This document shows, piece after piece, positions 36,775 to 49,370 of a stretch of 64,000 nucleotides of DNA. The stretch is from Nautilus pompilius. Its lineage: Eukaryota; Mollusca; Cephalopoda; Nautilida; Nautilidae. The notes under the pieces were generated by a model. The model had not been told where the DNA came from, did not search any database, and saw only the letters and a program-made list of their open reading frames with translations. Positions within the stretch are counted from its first letter, which is position 1. Every line of letters begins with the position of its first letter. The position numbers and the translations under genes were made by a program. The stretch is from positions 1-64,000 of the forward strand of contig JACATO010000195.1 in assembly GCA_018389105.1 (NCBI GenBank), read 5' to 3'.

Positions 36775-36806
<32 letters not shown>

Positions 36807-36830
36807 CATATAATAATAATAATAATAATA

Positions 36831-36906
<76 letters not shown>
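36417..36906. repeat. Long AAT/GAT trinucleotide array
   Basis: About 490 bases of AAT repeat. Four or more blocks of consecutive GAT units (starting near 36464, 36514, 36648 and 36738) recur, often flanked by AATAGTAATAATAATAG, so parts were duplicated as longer blocks. Poly-Asn, Ile, Leu and Tyr frames across it are artefacts. Confidence 0.95.
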
Positions 36907-39900
36907 CCGAAGAATATTTCTGGCATGATTCATACTTGACATGCTACTAGAGTTTTAACTTTTTTTTAAAAAATGTACTTTGTTGTTGTTTTTAATGCGT
37001 ATTATATCGGAATTTCCAAAATGTGGATAACAATTATAAACACACATTCGACTTCAAGGTAGCAGCTGTAGACCTCGTAACTTGGTTGGTTGGATTAAAA
37101 GGCTGTTCATTAGCCCAATAATTGCGTACACGAAATACCAGGCGTTGCTGTCGTTTTACCGGAGTTCGGTCAGTTGTTTGAGAACCGCTGACCGCAGTTC
37201 TTTTAAGAAAGTCGAATGTCCGCGACTCTAAAAGAAGATTTTAGAAAACTGTAAAGTACCTACAAAACACTGTGCGTGTTCAGCGTCTGGAACATCGTTT
37301 ACTTGATGGGTTTTATTCACTACATTTGAAGAAATCATTATCTAAACTCTTCCATTCGGGGCACCTGTTTTTCTGAACTCTCCCATTCTGTATAAAGTCC
37401 GAATAAATCGCGAAGGTCGAAGTTTGTTTTTAAATAATCTCTATCATGTCGACTTTTCCCAAAACTCGATAATTTTCTAGTCTTCTTAAAAATTCGATAT
37501 ATTTTTGAAGCTATAATCTATCGAGTTAGATTATTTTTTAAAAAAATGTAATGTTGATTTAATTTCCGTACATTACTTTACTAATTTTGTACGCATATTC
37601 TTCACTTTCGGAGAAACTGGATAAATACATGAGAGCAAACAGTCACGCACACACAGAGCGAGGCATTAATGATGAGGTCTTGACAGGTTCTCGATCTGGC
37701 AGAGATCATTTATTTCCATAACCCACGGTATTTTATTCCAATTTAAAATGTTATACTAGAATGTTATTAGTTTCTTTTTTAAAAAAATTGGGTAAAACTT
37801 GAAATGTTACGACCAACTCTTTCAGTATCACTACTGCATCTTTAACAAGCCACACAAAGGCAGGGGGGGGTCCGACTGGCTGGGAGGAGAAACTATCGCC
37901 CCTTCAGACAGAAATAAAAAATGATATTAAATAAACGACACGCGCAACTTTATCTAATGTTTTGAAATAGTATCTTTTACAGTAATTATCCGGATATGTG
38001 GCGACAACTAGAGACGTGTTTCCCTTTTTGGAATTGCACGAGCAGCCAGAGGATCCGCCAAATTTACTCTAGATCGGAATTACAATCAGGGTGCTGATGT
38101 CTTCAGGGGCTAGGCACCGCGACACATTTACCTATCTGTCATCAGTATTAGCCGGTAAAAAGCTTGAAGGAGACAGTTATTGAGCTCTGTTTTATCCTCT
38201 TTTAAAATAAAAAAAAACGTTCTGATCTTAATGTATAAACTGGAGTATTCAATAATTCTAACTGCATCTATTTATAATTATAAAACTACCTACGAACTCA
38301 CAGGCAGATATAAAATATTTTATATTTATCGTTGCATACAGATACACAAATTAATAAGATTTTTTTTTTTACAGTCCTGAAGAAAATTATAAAAGATACT
38401 TTGTTCCTTTTCATAACGATTATTAAATTAAAATCTTCGATGCATAATAGAATAAACATAAGATTTTTAAAAAAAATTAGTATTTTTGTAGTACGGTGAA
38501 TTCAATTGATTATATATATATTACACACTTAATTATAAAAGTTTAAGCTCTCTTTTGTAGGTTCCTAGATCGGCATATTTGCTCATTAATATCCATGTCA
38601 GAGCCCTGTGCTGTCCATCACGTTGGATGACTGGAGTTTCGTCTATGATGTGCTAATCAAAACAATTGCTAACGAGTGAATTTCTCCATTTTTCCTGTAG
38701 TCTGTGATCCGTGGCCAAGTCACTGAAAAATGAATAACACATGTTTTGTAAGTGGTAATGTTTGCAACGAAATAAACTGTGTTATTACACCTTAAGAAAG
38801 CATAACAAATAGATGAATTTCAGATACTAAGGCGACAGTCCAGCTTACAAGAGATTTCACATTTTAAGGGAACTCGATAAGAACGAGCTCTTTAGAAAAC
38901 ACTTGATACAAGTGATTGAATATTTCTCTTCTAATAAAAATATACACAACAATAGAGCAAGAAATGTTGGTTGTTTATGTATCCTTGCTTTGAGTTGGAG
39001 CCAGAAAAGAGGTCTTTTGTAGGGGGGGGTTCCGTAAAGTAACAATAAAAGTAAAATATGAAATCATGACAACAATTCCTTTTGCGCAGTTCCCGTAAAT
39101 GCCTGTAAAGGAAACACGAATTATCTCCCTTCCTTTAACCGATTTTTTTTTTTTTAAGGTAAAATTTTCTGCACGTGTCGATGACCCTATGACCTCTAAA
39201 TTAACATTTCCCCAATATCGACTCTCGAACCGGGGGCTTAGTTAATTCAAAGTTTGTTATTGTATTACCCACTTCTGAATACCGGGAACCCTTCAATTTA
39301 AGATGCCTCGAAATAGTTAGTCGTGATCGTGTAGTTGGCTCTGTCGGTTTCAACCACCGGATTTTAGACCTTAATAACATTGGCAACATCTCCGACTGGA
39401 CGCGTCCCTAATATCAGCCCAGCAGGGAATACTCACGTTCGTGGAAACAAGGATAGGTGGGGTAGGTAGGTAATTTTAAAAATATATATTGTTTTTATAT
39501 AGTTCCGCCATTAAAATCCAATGTCTGTCAGTCTCCTGGAAGAACAAAATTCTTTTTTTTCTTCCTATCAAGCCTATGAACAATGGATTAGTGAATTCTC
39601 GGCCTCAAGCTCTGCTCGGAGACTATCTAAAATGGCGGCCACTCATTTCATTGTAAGATAAATCGAGCTCTCCAGAAAACCCGCTCAGAGTCGACTTTCA
39701 TCGTTCTATGGGCTACGGGATTCTGCCAGATTATCTAGATCAGCCAATACAATTACACAACACACACACACACAAAAAAAAGATTTTTTCATACGACACG
39801 GATTAATCGAATAGTCTCTTAGTTGCGCGGGTTGCTTACTAGGTTTTCTCCTTCCTGCAATATTTTCCGTTATATCCTGGCGTGGAGATAGTATAATTAA

Positions 39901-42900
39901 CGGGTTCTCCCATGGCGATCACAGAGGCTATCATTCACACGGAGAAACATGTTTGATCTACGTCGTCTTACGGCATAAGTCACAAAACCGGCTTCCTACA
40001 CAAAAACCCCAGGACTTAACCGTGATTGATTACGACTAGAATGAAGTAGAGACGTGACTCCGAGTGAGACAGGTGCTTGTTCTGGAAACAAGGTGTGAGC
40101 AGAAGATGTTATGTTTCATTAAAGGCCATTTTCTGTTTCCTGACGTCTTATACCTTACAGAAATCTAATTGCATCGTTTTACGATTTCCGAAGATGAACA
40201 TTAATCTCCAGAGCGGTTATGTTTTATAATGGCATTTGTCTATCTAAATAAATTTATCCACATGCGTAATATATGGTTTACAAAATGATTCCCTTTCAAG
40301 AATTATTAACGAAATTAACTTTATTCTCTTTCTTTTTGCAATCAGCCAGTATAACTTTCTCTTCGAAGTGGGGATAAAAGGAAAAGCAACATAATGTATT
40401 CTTATCTAAACATATACACTTATGTAAAAGTAATAGAAACACCCCAATAATCCTCTGATTTTGTAGCAGCTTCCCAAACAGCGTTTTTCGAGTGTTATCG
40501 ATTTGGTGGAGCGTCATATTCCGGAGTTCGATCTTCAAGGAGGCTCAAAAAAAAGGATTTATGTTTGCTATAAATTCTAGAGAGTAATTACATAGAAGAA
40601 GATGAAAGGATTGGATTCGGGATGTTTAACAAATTTACAGTGCTAAAAAAATATGGAATCATGAAAAGGCTGATTTAATGCAAATTTTATCCTTTATCGC
40701 GCAACATGATAGTCCAAGAGGGATTCACGCAGACATACCTTGGTGAAAGATAAGTTAGATGTTTACTTGCAGCCAGGTAAAGCAGAGCTCATTTATTTGA
40801 AATCTTTACCAGACAACAGTTCTCTCTCGTCTGTTCATTTTCTTTACTACTACTACCCACGGTGAGCCGAGTCCGGGTCGTTTCTTTGCCGGAATAGGTT
40901 TTCGTGTAGCTTTCAAGGTATCTCGCCCGTCTGAACATCTTTACTCATCTTTAAATATGTCTGCTGTAAACATTTTTCCCAAGATAAGGAAATATTTTTT
41001 CATGCGGTTGTTGAATTAATTTTTAATGGTGCCTTTAAAATCTTCGGCTAGTGGTGGATTCTGTTTATCAACTCTAATATGAAGAAAAACACGATCTTTA
41101 ATGTATACATCTGCAGACACTTAACGTAATTTATAATTGCATCATCTACTTCTGTACTCGCTAATAACTAGAGAAACTGATTTGTGTCATCGACATGGAA
41201 TATATCGAATGGTTTATAAGATCTCTCAGAAGGACATAAACTGCGGTTCTTTTAATATTTCTAAATAAACAGAATACTGAAGCTTTCATAAAATTTTGGT
41301 AAACTAACGATGGCCCATAATTTTTTTTCTTTCCGTTAATAGGTTATAATTTAAAAAAACGATAAATTACACACAATTTTATCATCTTTTATCTACTATC
41401 ATGATTCATTGATTTCGTCGTTAATAAATTAATAAATACAAGTTATCAAAATCATAGAAGAAATAAATAATTGTATCGATACTTTGGAGAAATCTTTCTT
41501 GCTTTATTTAGTTTTTTTTTTTTTTAAAAAAAAATTAGAACAAAAATAGTTTACGTCAAAACTGTTACAAATTTTACAGTGTACCGTCTTACCCAAGTAT
41601 AACGCGCAACAGAACACTGTATCTATCGCTTCATATCGCGCTCTATCTTCAACAAGCAAGACTAAACAATATGTACCACTATCCTTACATATGGAACGTA
41701 AAGCGGTTTGTGATGTTCACGATAAGAGAGTTACGGTGCTATCCACACATGTTTGAAAAGTATCGTGGAGTTTATGATACAGCTAGGTCATTACAAAAAT
41801 ATTTTTAAGTATCGGGTAGATGAAGTCTACATTAGCGTCACCAGTGATCTTTTAAGTTGTTGTCTAAACTAGGGTCCAGTACTATAGTAACAAATTTTTA
41901 GACGTTTCATCGTTTAATTTCTAGTTTAAGCAAATGACGGAGGAATATGAAGCGGTTTATTGGCATCTTTAGTCACAAAGTACCAGTGAGTGGCTATTAA
42001 AAGGCTTGAGCTCCAGTAGGATAGGCAGACACAGCAGCAATGTATACAATTATCTTCGTTTTATTACTGATGCGGTTTCGAAAGCATCGTACGATGTAAT
42101 AAAACATATAATGAGAAGAAATACTGCAGTAATTGGGGTTTTATTCCAAACCCACGCTATAGCTGAACTCCAGTATCACGCTGGCGGACTGCTACAATCT
42201 CAGACAGTTCGATAGAATCCACAACAGATTATGTATCGTTACTTTTCGGAATCTCGTACATTTCGCATAATTGTATGTTCAAAATTTCTGAGCATCTTCA
42301 TCCATTACATCAGATAATCTTATCGACAAACGACCAGTGCATTAGATTAATATGATGAAAGCTCTTACATAATTTTTATTTAATTTTATTCAGCTACTAT
42401 ATATAGTTAGTAAGTACATTGGTTAGAGGTAAGTAGCAGTTCAGATTTGTAGACTCGGGTTTTGTATACAATTATTTAAGTGATTAACCGCTATTCTATA
42501 CCACATACTTAACCAGGCATTAAGTAGTATTAAAGGGTCCATTTCCGTGTACTGTGTAGGACTGCAACTCGACGTCTGGTGACGTTTTCGGTAAACATCT
42601 GGTGCCAGAGTCTTCAGCGACACTTCAGGAATAGATATACGGGTGGATCTAACTTGGTGCTACACGAGTTCATTTCCCCACTGATGGCGTTTCAAAAGTA
42701 ATCGTAATGAAGTGAGACTTTAAGCTCTATTTCAGTTTGTAGAATCGACAAAATCGCGCAATATTTCTATTATTATTAAATGTTTCTTGGCCAAATAAAT
42801 GCCGAGTTAGCTTAGATTTATAGAAATAGGAGGTTTCTTCGGTGTTTAACCTCCATCTTATTGCTAGTAATAGAATTAATTATAATTATATCAACCCTAT

Positions 42901-44224
42901 GTTTCGATTATCGTTCGTATCGTCATTAATAGCGCTATTTTTTGAGGACTGGTTATGGTGCAAAATCACGATTCCTTTTGCTTGAAAAGAAGTGATTTCC
43001 ATTATTATCTCAAGGTCTCGAGAATTTTTGGGGCTTGAATATGAATTCGCTAATATCTTTATGAAATAATAAGATTTATCCTTTATAATAAACTTCATGT
43101 TTTATTTAATAAGTTATTTTGACAGATTACCTACAAATGATCTGCTTACTCGTACGTAAAAGTATGGAGATAAACACTAAGACTCGCCATAAACAGGAGT
43201 TAATGAACTGTTATCGTGAAGAACACCACATGACTGGAGCCATGCTTTCTTTGCCACGGCCGCAGAGAGATTAAGGTCGGTTTTTAAGTTCTGTTTTGTA
43301 GAGCCAAAGGTTATACATAACGATCATCTGCTAGGTATTCTTACCCATGGTCGACCTTCAACAGGTCTTTCATGCTGTTGAAATTGACTCCATAGCCGAG
43401 AAACCAACACTTATGTTCATATTTAGTCATTCCGCTACCCGGGTTTGTGACTTTTCGGTGTCTATTCTACCAATAGAGAATCTTCCAAACGAGCAGAGCT
43501 ACTTATTTATGGCGTTGCCCTTTAAAACAAATATTATAACAGAACCAAAACCGATATGTTATTGCCCCAAGAAAAGTTTGTCTTGAACATTTTGCTAGCA
43601 AAACTTTAACCGTTCTGAAAACTTTCTTTGCTCTTTTGTTTGTTGCTTACCTTCTGGAAACCTGTCAATACTTTGAGCGACGTCTTCACTTGGCAAAATA
43701 TTTCACCTTTTTAGGACAGAAACTAGACAATGTGCTATAGCTCACTGACATTTTTAGTGCACTTCCGGTTACCTGTTTGGTTTCATCTGTTCATACAGCG
43801 CCAAAGTTTTCCGGTAATGTTTGCCAGGAGGACATTGTACTGGCCAGTCAAAGAACCACCCGCTGGTGAGGACTGCATGTGCGGGCTTTAGATTGACACA
43901 CATGACATTTTTTTAGAAATAATTTCAATCCCCCACCCATGATATTTCTAAACCGATTGGAGGGGGTGAGAGTTGAGGTCACGTGATATATACGTATAAC
44001 ACGTTATTGTGATTACTCTTCCCTTTTCCGAAAGTTTCATCCGTAATGACAATTACAGTGGTCCCCGTCCCCCAAATCCCACTCAGAGGGGCTGCCTACC
44101 ATACTGCTAAACACACACATTAACCTCACTTTTCCAAAAGAAAATAATAAAATTCTCTCCAGAATCTGTTACAGCGATTTAAAACAAAAAAAAAACAGAA
44201 CAGGACGGGTTGGTTGTTTTCCAC
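36907..44224. other. Intron 1 segment without recognised gene
   Basis: About 7 kb of AT-rich, unique-looking sequence with only short frames. It has several T-run/A-run junctions (36961, 37528, 37776, 38466, 41517) and a TTTTCTGCACGTGTCGATGA match to 11617 at 39167. It is the quietest stretch of the window; I see nothing else to call. Confidence 0.4.
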
Positions 44225-44898
44225 CATAGAATCCTCTCTTCTCTCTCATCTCTCTCTCTCTCCTCTCCTCTCTCTCCTCTCTCTCTCTCTGTATGAACAT
44301 CATTTCTGTGTAATGACGTCATGTCTCTCTCTGTAATGAACATCATTTCTGTGTAATGACGTCATGTCTCTCTCTCTCTGTAATGACATCATTTCTGTGT
44401 AATGACGTCATCTCTCTCTCTGTAATGAACATCATTTCTGTGTAATGACGTCATGTCTCTCTCTGTAATGAACATCATTTCTGTGTAATGACGTCATGTC
44501 TTTCTCTGTAATGACGTCATCTCTGTGTAATGACGTCATGTCTCTCTCTCCGTAATGACGTCATGTCTCTCTCTCCGTAATGACGCTATATTCTTTCCTG
44601 TAAGAAGGTTCTCTCTCTCTCTCTCTAATGACGTCATCTCTCTCTGTAATGACGTCATATCTCTCTCCGTAATGACGCTATATCTTCCTGTAATAAGGTT
44701 CTCTCTCTCTCTCTAATGACGTCATCTCTCTCTGTAATGACGTCATGTCTCTCTCTCCGTAATGACGCTATATCTTCCTGTAATAAGGTTCTCTCTCTCT
44801 CTCTAATGACGTCATCTCTCTCTGTAATGACGTCATATCTCTCTCCGTAATGACGCTATATCTCCCTGTAATGAGGTCATCTCTCTCTCTCTCTCTAC
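44225..44898. repeat. CRE-core satellite array C (CT orientation)
   Basis: CT runs with CTGTGTAATGACGTCATGTC and CTGTAATGAACATCATTTC units on the left, and on the right a repeated larger block: CCGTAATGACGCTATATCTT, CCTGTAATAAGGTT, CT run, AATGACGTCATCTC. The same two unit types occur in arrays A and B. It is in intron 1, in the same orientation as array B. Confidence 0.92.
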
Positions 44899-46588
44899 TC
44901 CATTGTTTACTGTTTCTCCCGTCCACTGGTTAGTTAAAAACGGGAGGGGTCGAAAGAAAAACAAGCCAAAGTAAATAAAGTGTTACGAATATTTTCTTAG
45001 TCATAATTGATTTTTAAGTGTATTGGTTGAGGAGGAGAATATAAAACAGGAACCAATGAACAGACAGCTGGAGTGGAGACAGTGTAGTAGAAAAAACAGG
45101 AGCCAGCTTCTTAAAACGTCGTTTTATTTTAAGAACTAAAGTTGAGTAAACAAGGATTCGGAATGAACAGAATTTTCTTAGCAAAAGAAAACGGTTAAAA
45201 ATGTGTACATTAAAAAAAAAATTAAAACTTTAAAAATCATCGCTTGAAATCTGCTTTCGGCCAAATTAAAAATTTTTTTTCGAATTTCTAGCTGTAAATC
45301 TATTTAAACCGTATGGACAGATCTATATCCTATATACGCCACGTGCGCCATTATTAGAAGATAATATTTAAAATGGAAGTCAGGAATTTTTTCTTCCTCA
45401 TCTGAAATAAAAACATTTGTAAAGATAAATATATTTAACCAGAGTCGTTCAGATGAAAGCCGGATTCAGTTTGAACGACCCGCTTATGTTACTTTTGTTA
45501 ACAAACACTTGGTTACTACTTTCAGTTTTATGCTGTAGGAATTCTGCGATAAATGCCTTTTGTCCGCGCTTTATTCGTTATTTAGTTGTCCATTATAGGA
45601 AGAACTTAAAGCTGGTTAATAAAATGTAAATCGAATTTGGAACGGTCGGAGGATCGGACAACGCATCGCTGAAGAGATGATAGACCCCGCCCGTTTAGGG
45701 TGAAGGTCCATTAACCTCTGATATTTGCATGTGAAATCTGGTATTTGCTTAACTGAAATCTCAGTGTGGTTTTCCGATACGTTAAGGCTTCTGCTCAAGT
45801 TTATTTACTAATTATGACAGAACGAAATACTAACAACGGCAGTTATGAGTCGCCACGATTAGCAGTTTAAAGACATGATTTGGTCTGGGCTGTAGATCTT
45901 TTCAAATTTTACTTATTCAAAACAAAATACCGCCTTGTTGGTTTCCGGGTGATGAAGACAGTGCGGCGCTCATCTCGGACTGTGGAGCGGCTGTTCATAC
46001 GGCTCCCAGAACTCGGGAGGCTACAGAACGAGGAAATCTCCTCCCCTCATCCTAGATCGGCGAGGTTTGAGAGGCTTTTGTGCCCCTCGAAACTGGATAG
46101 AAAACCACGGTTTGCTTTTTTTTAGGTGGGAACTCGGCAAAGTCGAAGTTTCCGGAGTAGTTTCCGCGATGTCCGGGGGGGGGGGCGAGAAATGCTGATG
46201 AAACGAATCGTATAATTGCATTCCCTCACGTGACAGCACCTGCCGGCAGGGTTACAATTAGCTAACGAGTTCTTGAACTTGTGTGATTTGCTGACGAACG
46301 TTTTACTCTTTCTATACCGCTTCACCCCCCCCCACCTTACACCACCCCAGCCTAGAGGTACTATCTGGTATCCGTGTTGAACTAGCTGTATATAATTAGT
46401 CAGACACTCATAATGCAAAACATGTGGAGTTTGAGTAAAACCTATCTGTCGTGACAAAGGATTACAGTGAGGGGGAAGATACGCTGTCGCTGATAAGCCC
46501 AGATTTGAAGGGTAGCTAGGTGCAAGCATACTAGCCGATGTTCAGATGGTTTAAAGCTATCATTACAGGCAAAGAACATTTCTGATGT

Positions 46589-46590
<2 letters not shown>

Positions 46591-46644
<54 letters not shown>

Positions 46645-47347
46645 TGACGTTATTACAGAGAGAGAGAGAGAGAGATAACATCATTACAGAGAGGAGATGA
46701 CGTTATACAGAGAGAGAGAGAGAGAGAGAGAGATGACGTTTATTACAGAGAGAGAGAGAGATGACTATTACAGAGAGAGAGAGAGATGACGCTATTACAG
46801 AGAGAGAGAGAGAGATGACGTTATTACAGAGAGAGAGAGAGATGACGCTATTACAGAGAGAGAGAAATGACGGTTAATTACAGAGAGAGAGAGAGATGAC
46901 GCTATTACAGAGAGAGAGAGAGATGACGTTATTACAGAGAGAGAGAGAGATGACGCTATTACAAGAGAGAGAGAGAGAGAGAAGAGAGAGAGAGGAGAGA
47001 GAGATGACGTTATTACAGAGAAGAGAGAGAAAAGATGGAGAGAGAGAGAGATATTATGAACGTTATTACAGAGAGAGATGACGTTATTACAGAGAGAGAG
47101 ATGACGTTATTACAGAGAGCGAGGAGAGAGGAGAGAGAGAGAGATGACGTTTTTACAGAGAAGAGAGAGAGATGACCTCATTACAGAGAGAGAGAGAGAT
47201 GACGTTTTTACACAGCGAGAGAGAGAGATGACGTTATTACGAGAGAGAGAGAGAGAGATGACGTTATTACAGAGAGAGAGAGAGATGACGTTATTACAGA
47301 GAGAAGAGAGAGAGAAGAGAGAGAGAGAGAGAGATAGAGAGATGACG

Positions 47348-47380
<33 letters not shown>

Positions 47381-47420
47381 TTGACGTTATTACAGAGAGA
47401 GAGAGGATGACATCATTACC

Positions 47421-47474
<54 letters not shown>
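46591..47474. repeat. GA / ATGACGTTATTACAG satellite array D
   Basis: GA runs separated by ATGACGTTATTACAGAGAG, with variants ATGACGCTATTACAG, ATGACATCATTACAG and ATGACGTTTTTACAC. It is related to arrays A-C but the core is mostly TGACGTTA, which breaks the CRE palindrome. It is inverted relative to array C, about 1.7 kb away. Met-Thr-Leu-Leu-Gln-Arg-Glu frames are artefacts. Confidence 0.92.
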
Positions 47475-47859
47475 ACTGTAACATCGAAAGACGTGAAAAC
47501 AGCTGCGTATATTCGAAATTCGAAACATAACGACCAATTTTTTTTTATATTCAGCGGACATGATGGATGTCGAGTTTTCCTAGTGATGTGATTTCACAGA
47601 AACATAACGAATAATATCGATAGTCAGAACACTGGAGTCCACGTTTTTTAACACGTATGGATGGCTACAACTTATGATTTGGTTTTAATGCTATAGTCTT
47701 TAATTTCAAACCATCACGTGGATATATGAATAATTAAATATACATTTTATACCGATGTGTTGGTGACACACTAGTCAACTAGTGTTAATTTCTTTTTAAA
47801 ATCTTTTTGAAGTGAGAGTAAAAATCTGATGACGACAAAGCGATATTTAGCACACCAAC

Positions 47860-48056
47860 CATTTTGCACATCTATGAAGCAATCCGACGATCGTATGGCA
47901 GCGCTATACACAACCATGACGCACACAAATGTTTTTATGGTCTTCTTGACTGGAGAGGTTCGACATCGTCCGCAGATATTTGATCAATATCGAAAGTTTC
48001 CATTTATTGAAATTCTTCTAAGATTAATTAAGACAATTTTTTTTAAAAAAAATTGT
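47860..48056 (+). repeat. Dispersed repeat, copy 1, ending in a perfect T8A8 palindrome
   Basis: Shares with 58980-59172 the ordered blocks CATTTTGCACA, CTATGACGCAC, TCTTCTTGACTGG (TTTCTCAACTGG in the other copy), CATCGTCCGCAGATA (CTGCCGTCCTCACATA), TTGAAATTCTT and TTAAGACAATT. It ends in ACAATTTTTTTTAAAAAAAATTGT (48033-48056), a perfect 24-base palindrome. No coding capacity. It may be a non-autonomous element of unknown class. Confidence 0.5.
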
Positions 48057-49049
48057 TGCTAGTCAATGAGTAAATCAACCCCGGCCATTCTCTGATCACT
48101 GTTACTTTAAGAACGCAGTCAATAATGACTTCGTTATTTCTCTTCGGCTACTAAATAAATGGTATGAGAATTATCTCCGTGGATCAAAGAAATTAATGCA
48201 TCTAGCGACAATATAAGTAAAATATGTATTTAATCTTAAGTGATAAAGTTATATTTTTAAGAGACTTGTATAACCTCTTCTTTATCCCCAATTCCAAAAT
48301 CAGCACGGATTCAATGCCTACATGGCAAGCTGTTTCATCCCCAACATGTGCATGTATTTGTCTGTGGAGTACGACAATTCTCCATTCTAACGCCAGCCTG
48401 TTTTCCAAGTTAAAAAGAATTTCTCTTTTTTTTCTCGTTTTTTCTCTGGCCCGATAACGTTTACTCTTAAAAATCTGCTCTCTCTTATGAAGCTGAGAAG
48501 TGCGAATCAACTATTAAAAATATTTTAAAAATAAATTATTACACAAAATGCATTTACAAAATCAGGGGGGTGATATGTTATCTGGATAGGATGCCAAGCA
48601 ATGATCAACTTTCAAATTTAGATAAATCCTGGGGCGCTGATATTTCTTCTTCTTCAATCTGAATTGTGAATATTTATCAAGATAAACCCGAACGCGTCAA
48701 TGTTTTTCTTTTTAATCTAAATGATGAACTTATCAAAGTAAATCCTGAGGCGCTGATGACTTTTCCGTTTGTACACTATTTGAATAATGATTATGTATCA
48801 GTAAATCGGGATTTAAAATTCTCTTTTTAAAATGTTTTTTTTTTTTTTTTGGAAGATTTTGCCTTTCACAGCAGAATTACAGGTTAAATCGTTGTGGGGC
48901 CCCAAAGTATGGAAAAAGGGTCCTTGAAAACTATTTCAAAGGTGGTAAGGCTTGCTCATGTTTGAGTGTACTCAGCTTCGCTGTTACGGACGGAGAGAAA
49001 CGTTTTCCTCGAGTCCGTCAAACACGATGATTAATCCGCTGCACGGAGG

Positions 49050-49370
49050 CTTATATACGGCCCTCAGCGGTGGCACAGTTAGACCAGGACCCCTGGTCGA
49101 ACCCCGTTCGGGTTTTCCGGTGGTTTGCCAGTCGGCCATCTGGGTTTCCTCTGGGTGCTCCGGTTTGCTCCCACATCTAAAGTTAAATTCCTTATTGGGG
49201 AGATCTCTGGATACATGTGACACGGTGAAGGTTCCACGGTTGGCTACCTCTCAAGAGCCTCCAACCATACTTAAATAACTACTCACAGTGGCAGCCCTCC
49301 TCTTACACCTTGTTAGCCCACCGCCATGATGTCTTCAAACCTTGGGATTCGCTAAGAAGAAGAAGAAGAC
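49050..49370 (+). mobile_element. tRNA-derived SINE with conserved central domain
   Basis: The head CTCAGCGGTGGCACAGTTAG at 49063 is tRNA-like, and GGTCGAACCCCG at 49097 is B-box-like. The body has CTGGGTTTCCTCTGGGTGCT followed by CCGGTTTGCTCCCAC, which from memory is like the conserved central domain of several invertebrate SINEs. It ends in an AAG tail at about 49355-49369. A plus frame of 108 codons runs through it and is not a gene. Confidence 0.72.

Noticed and set aside
36384-36942. Poly-Asn/Asp and Ile/Tyr proteins
   Set aside because: They are translations of the AAT/GAT trinucleotide array with no flanking coding sequence.
46896-47410. Met-Thr-Leu-Leu-Gln-Arg-Glu repeat protein
   Set aside because: It is a translation of the GA/ATGACGTTATTACAG satellite; unit length drifts and the frame is broken repeatedly.
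48952-49278. A 108-codon plus-strand gene
   Set aside because: The frame runs through a tRNA-derived SINE with a recognisable head, central domain and AAG tail.
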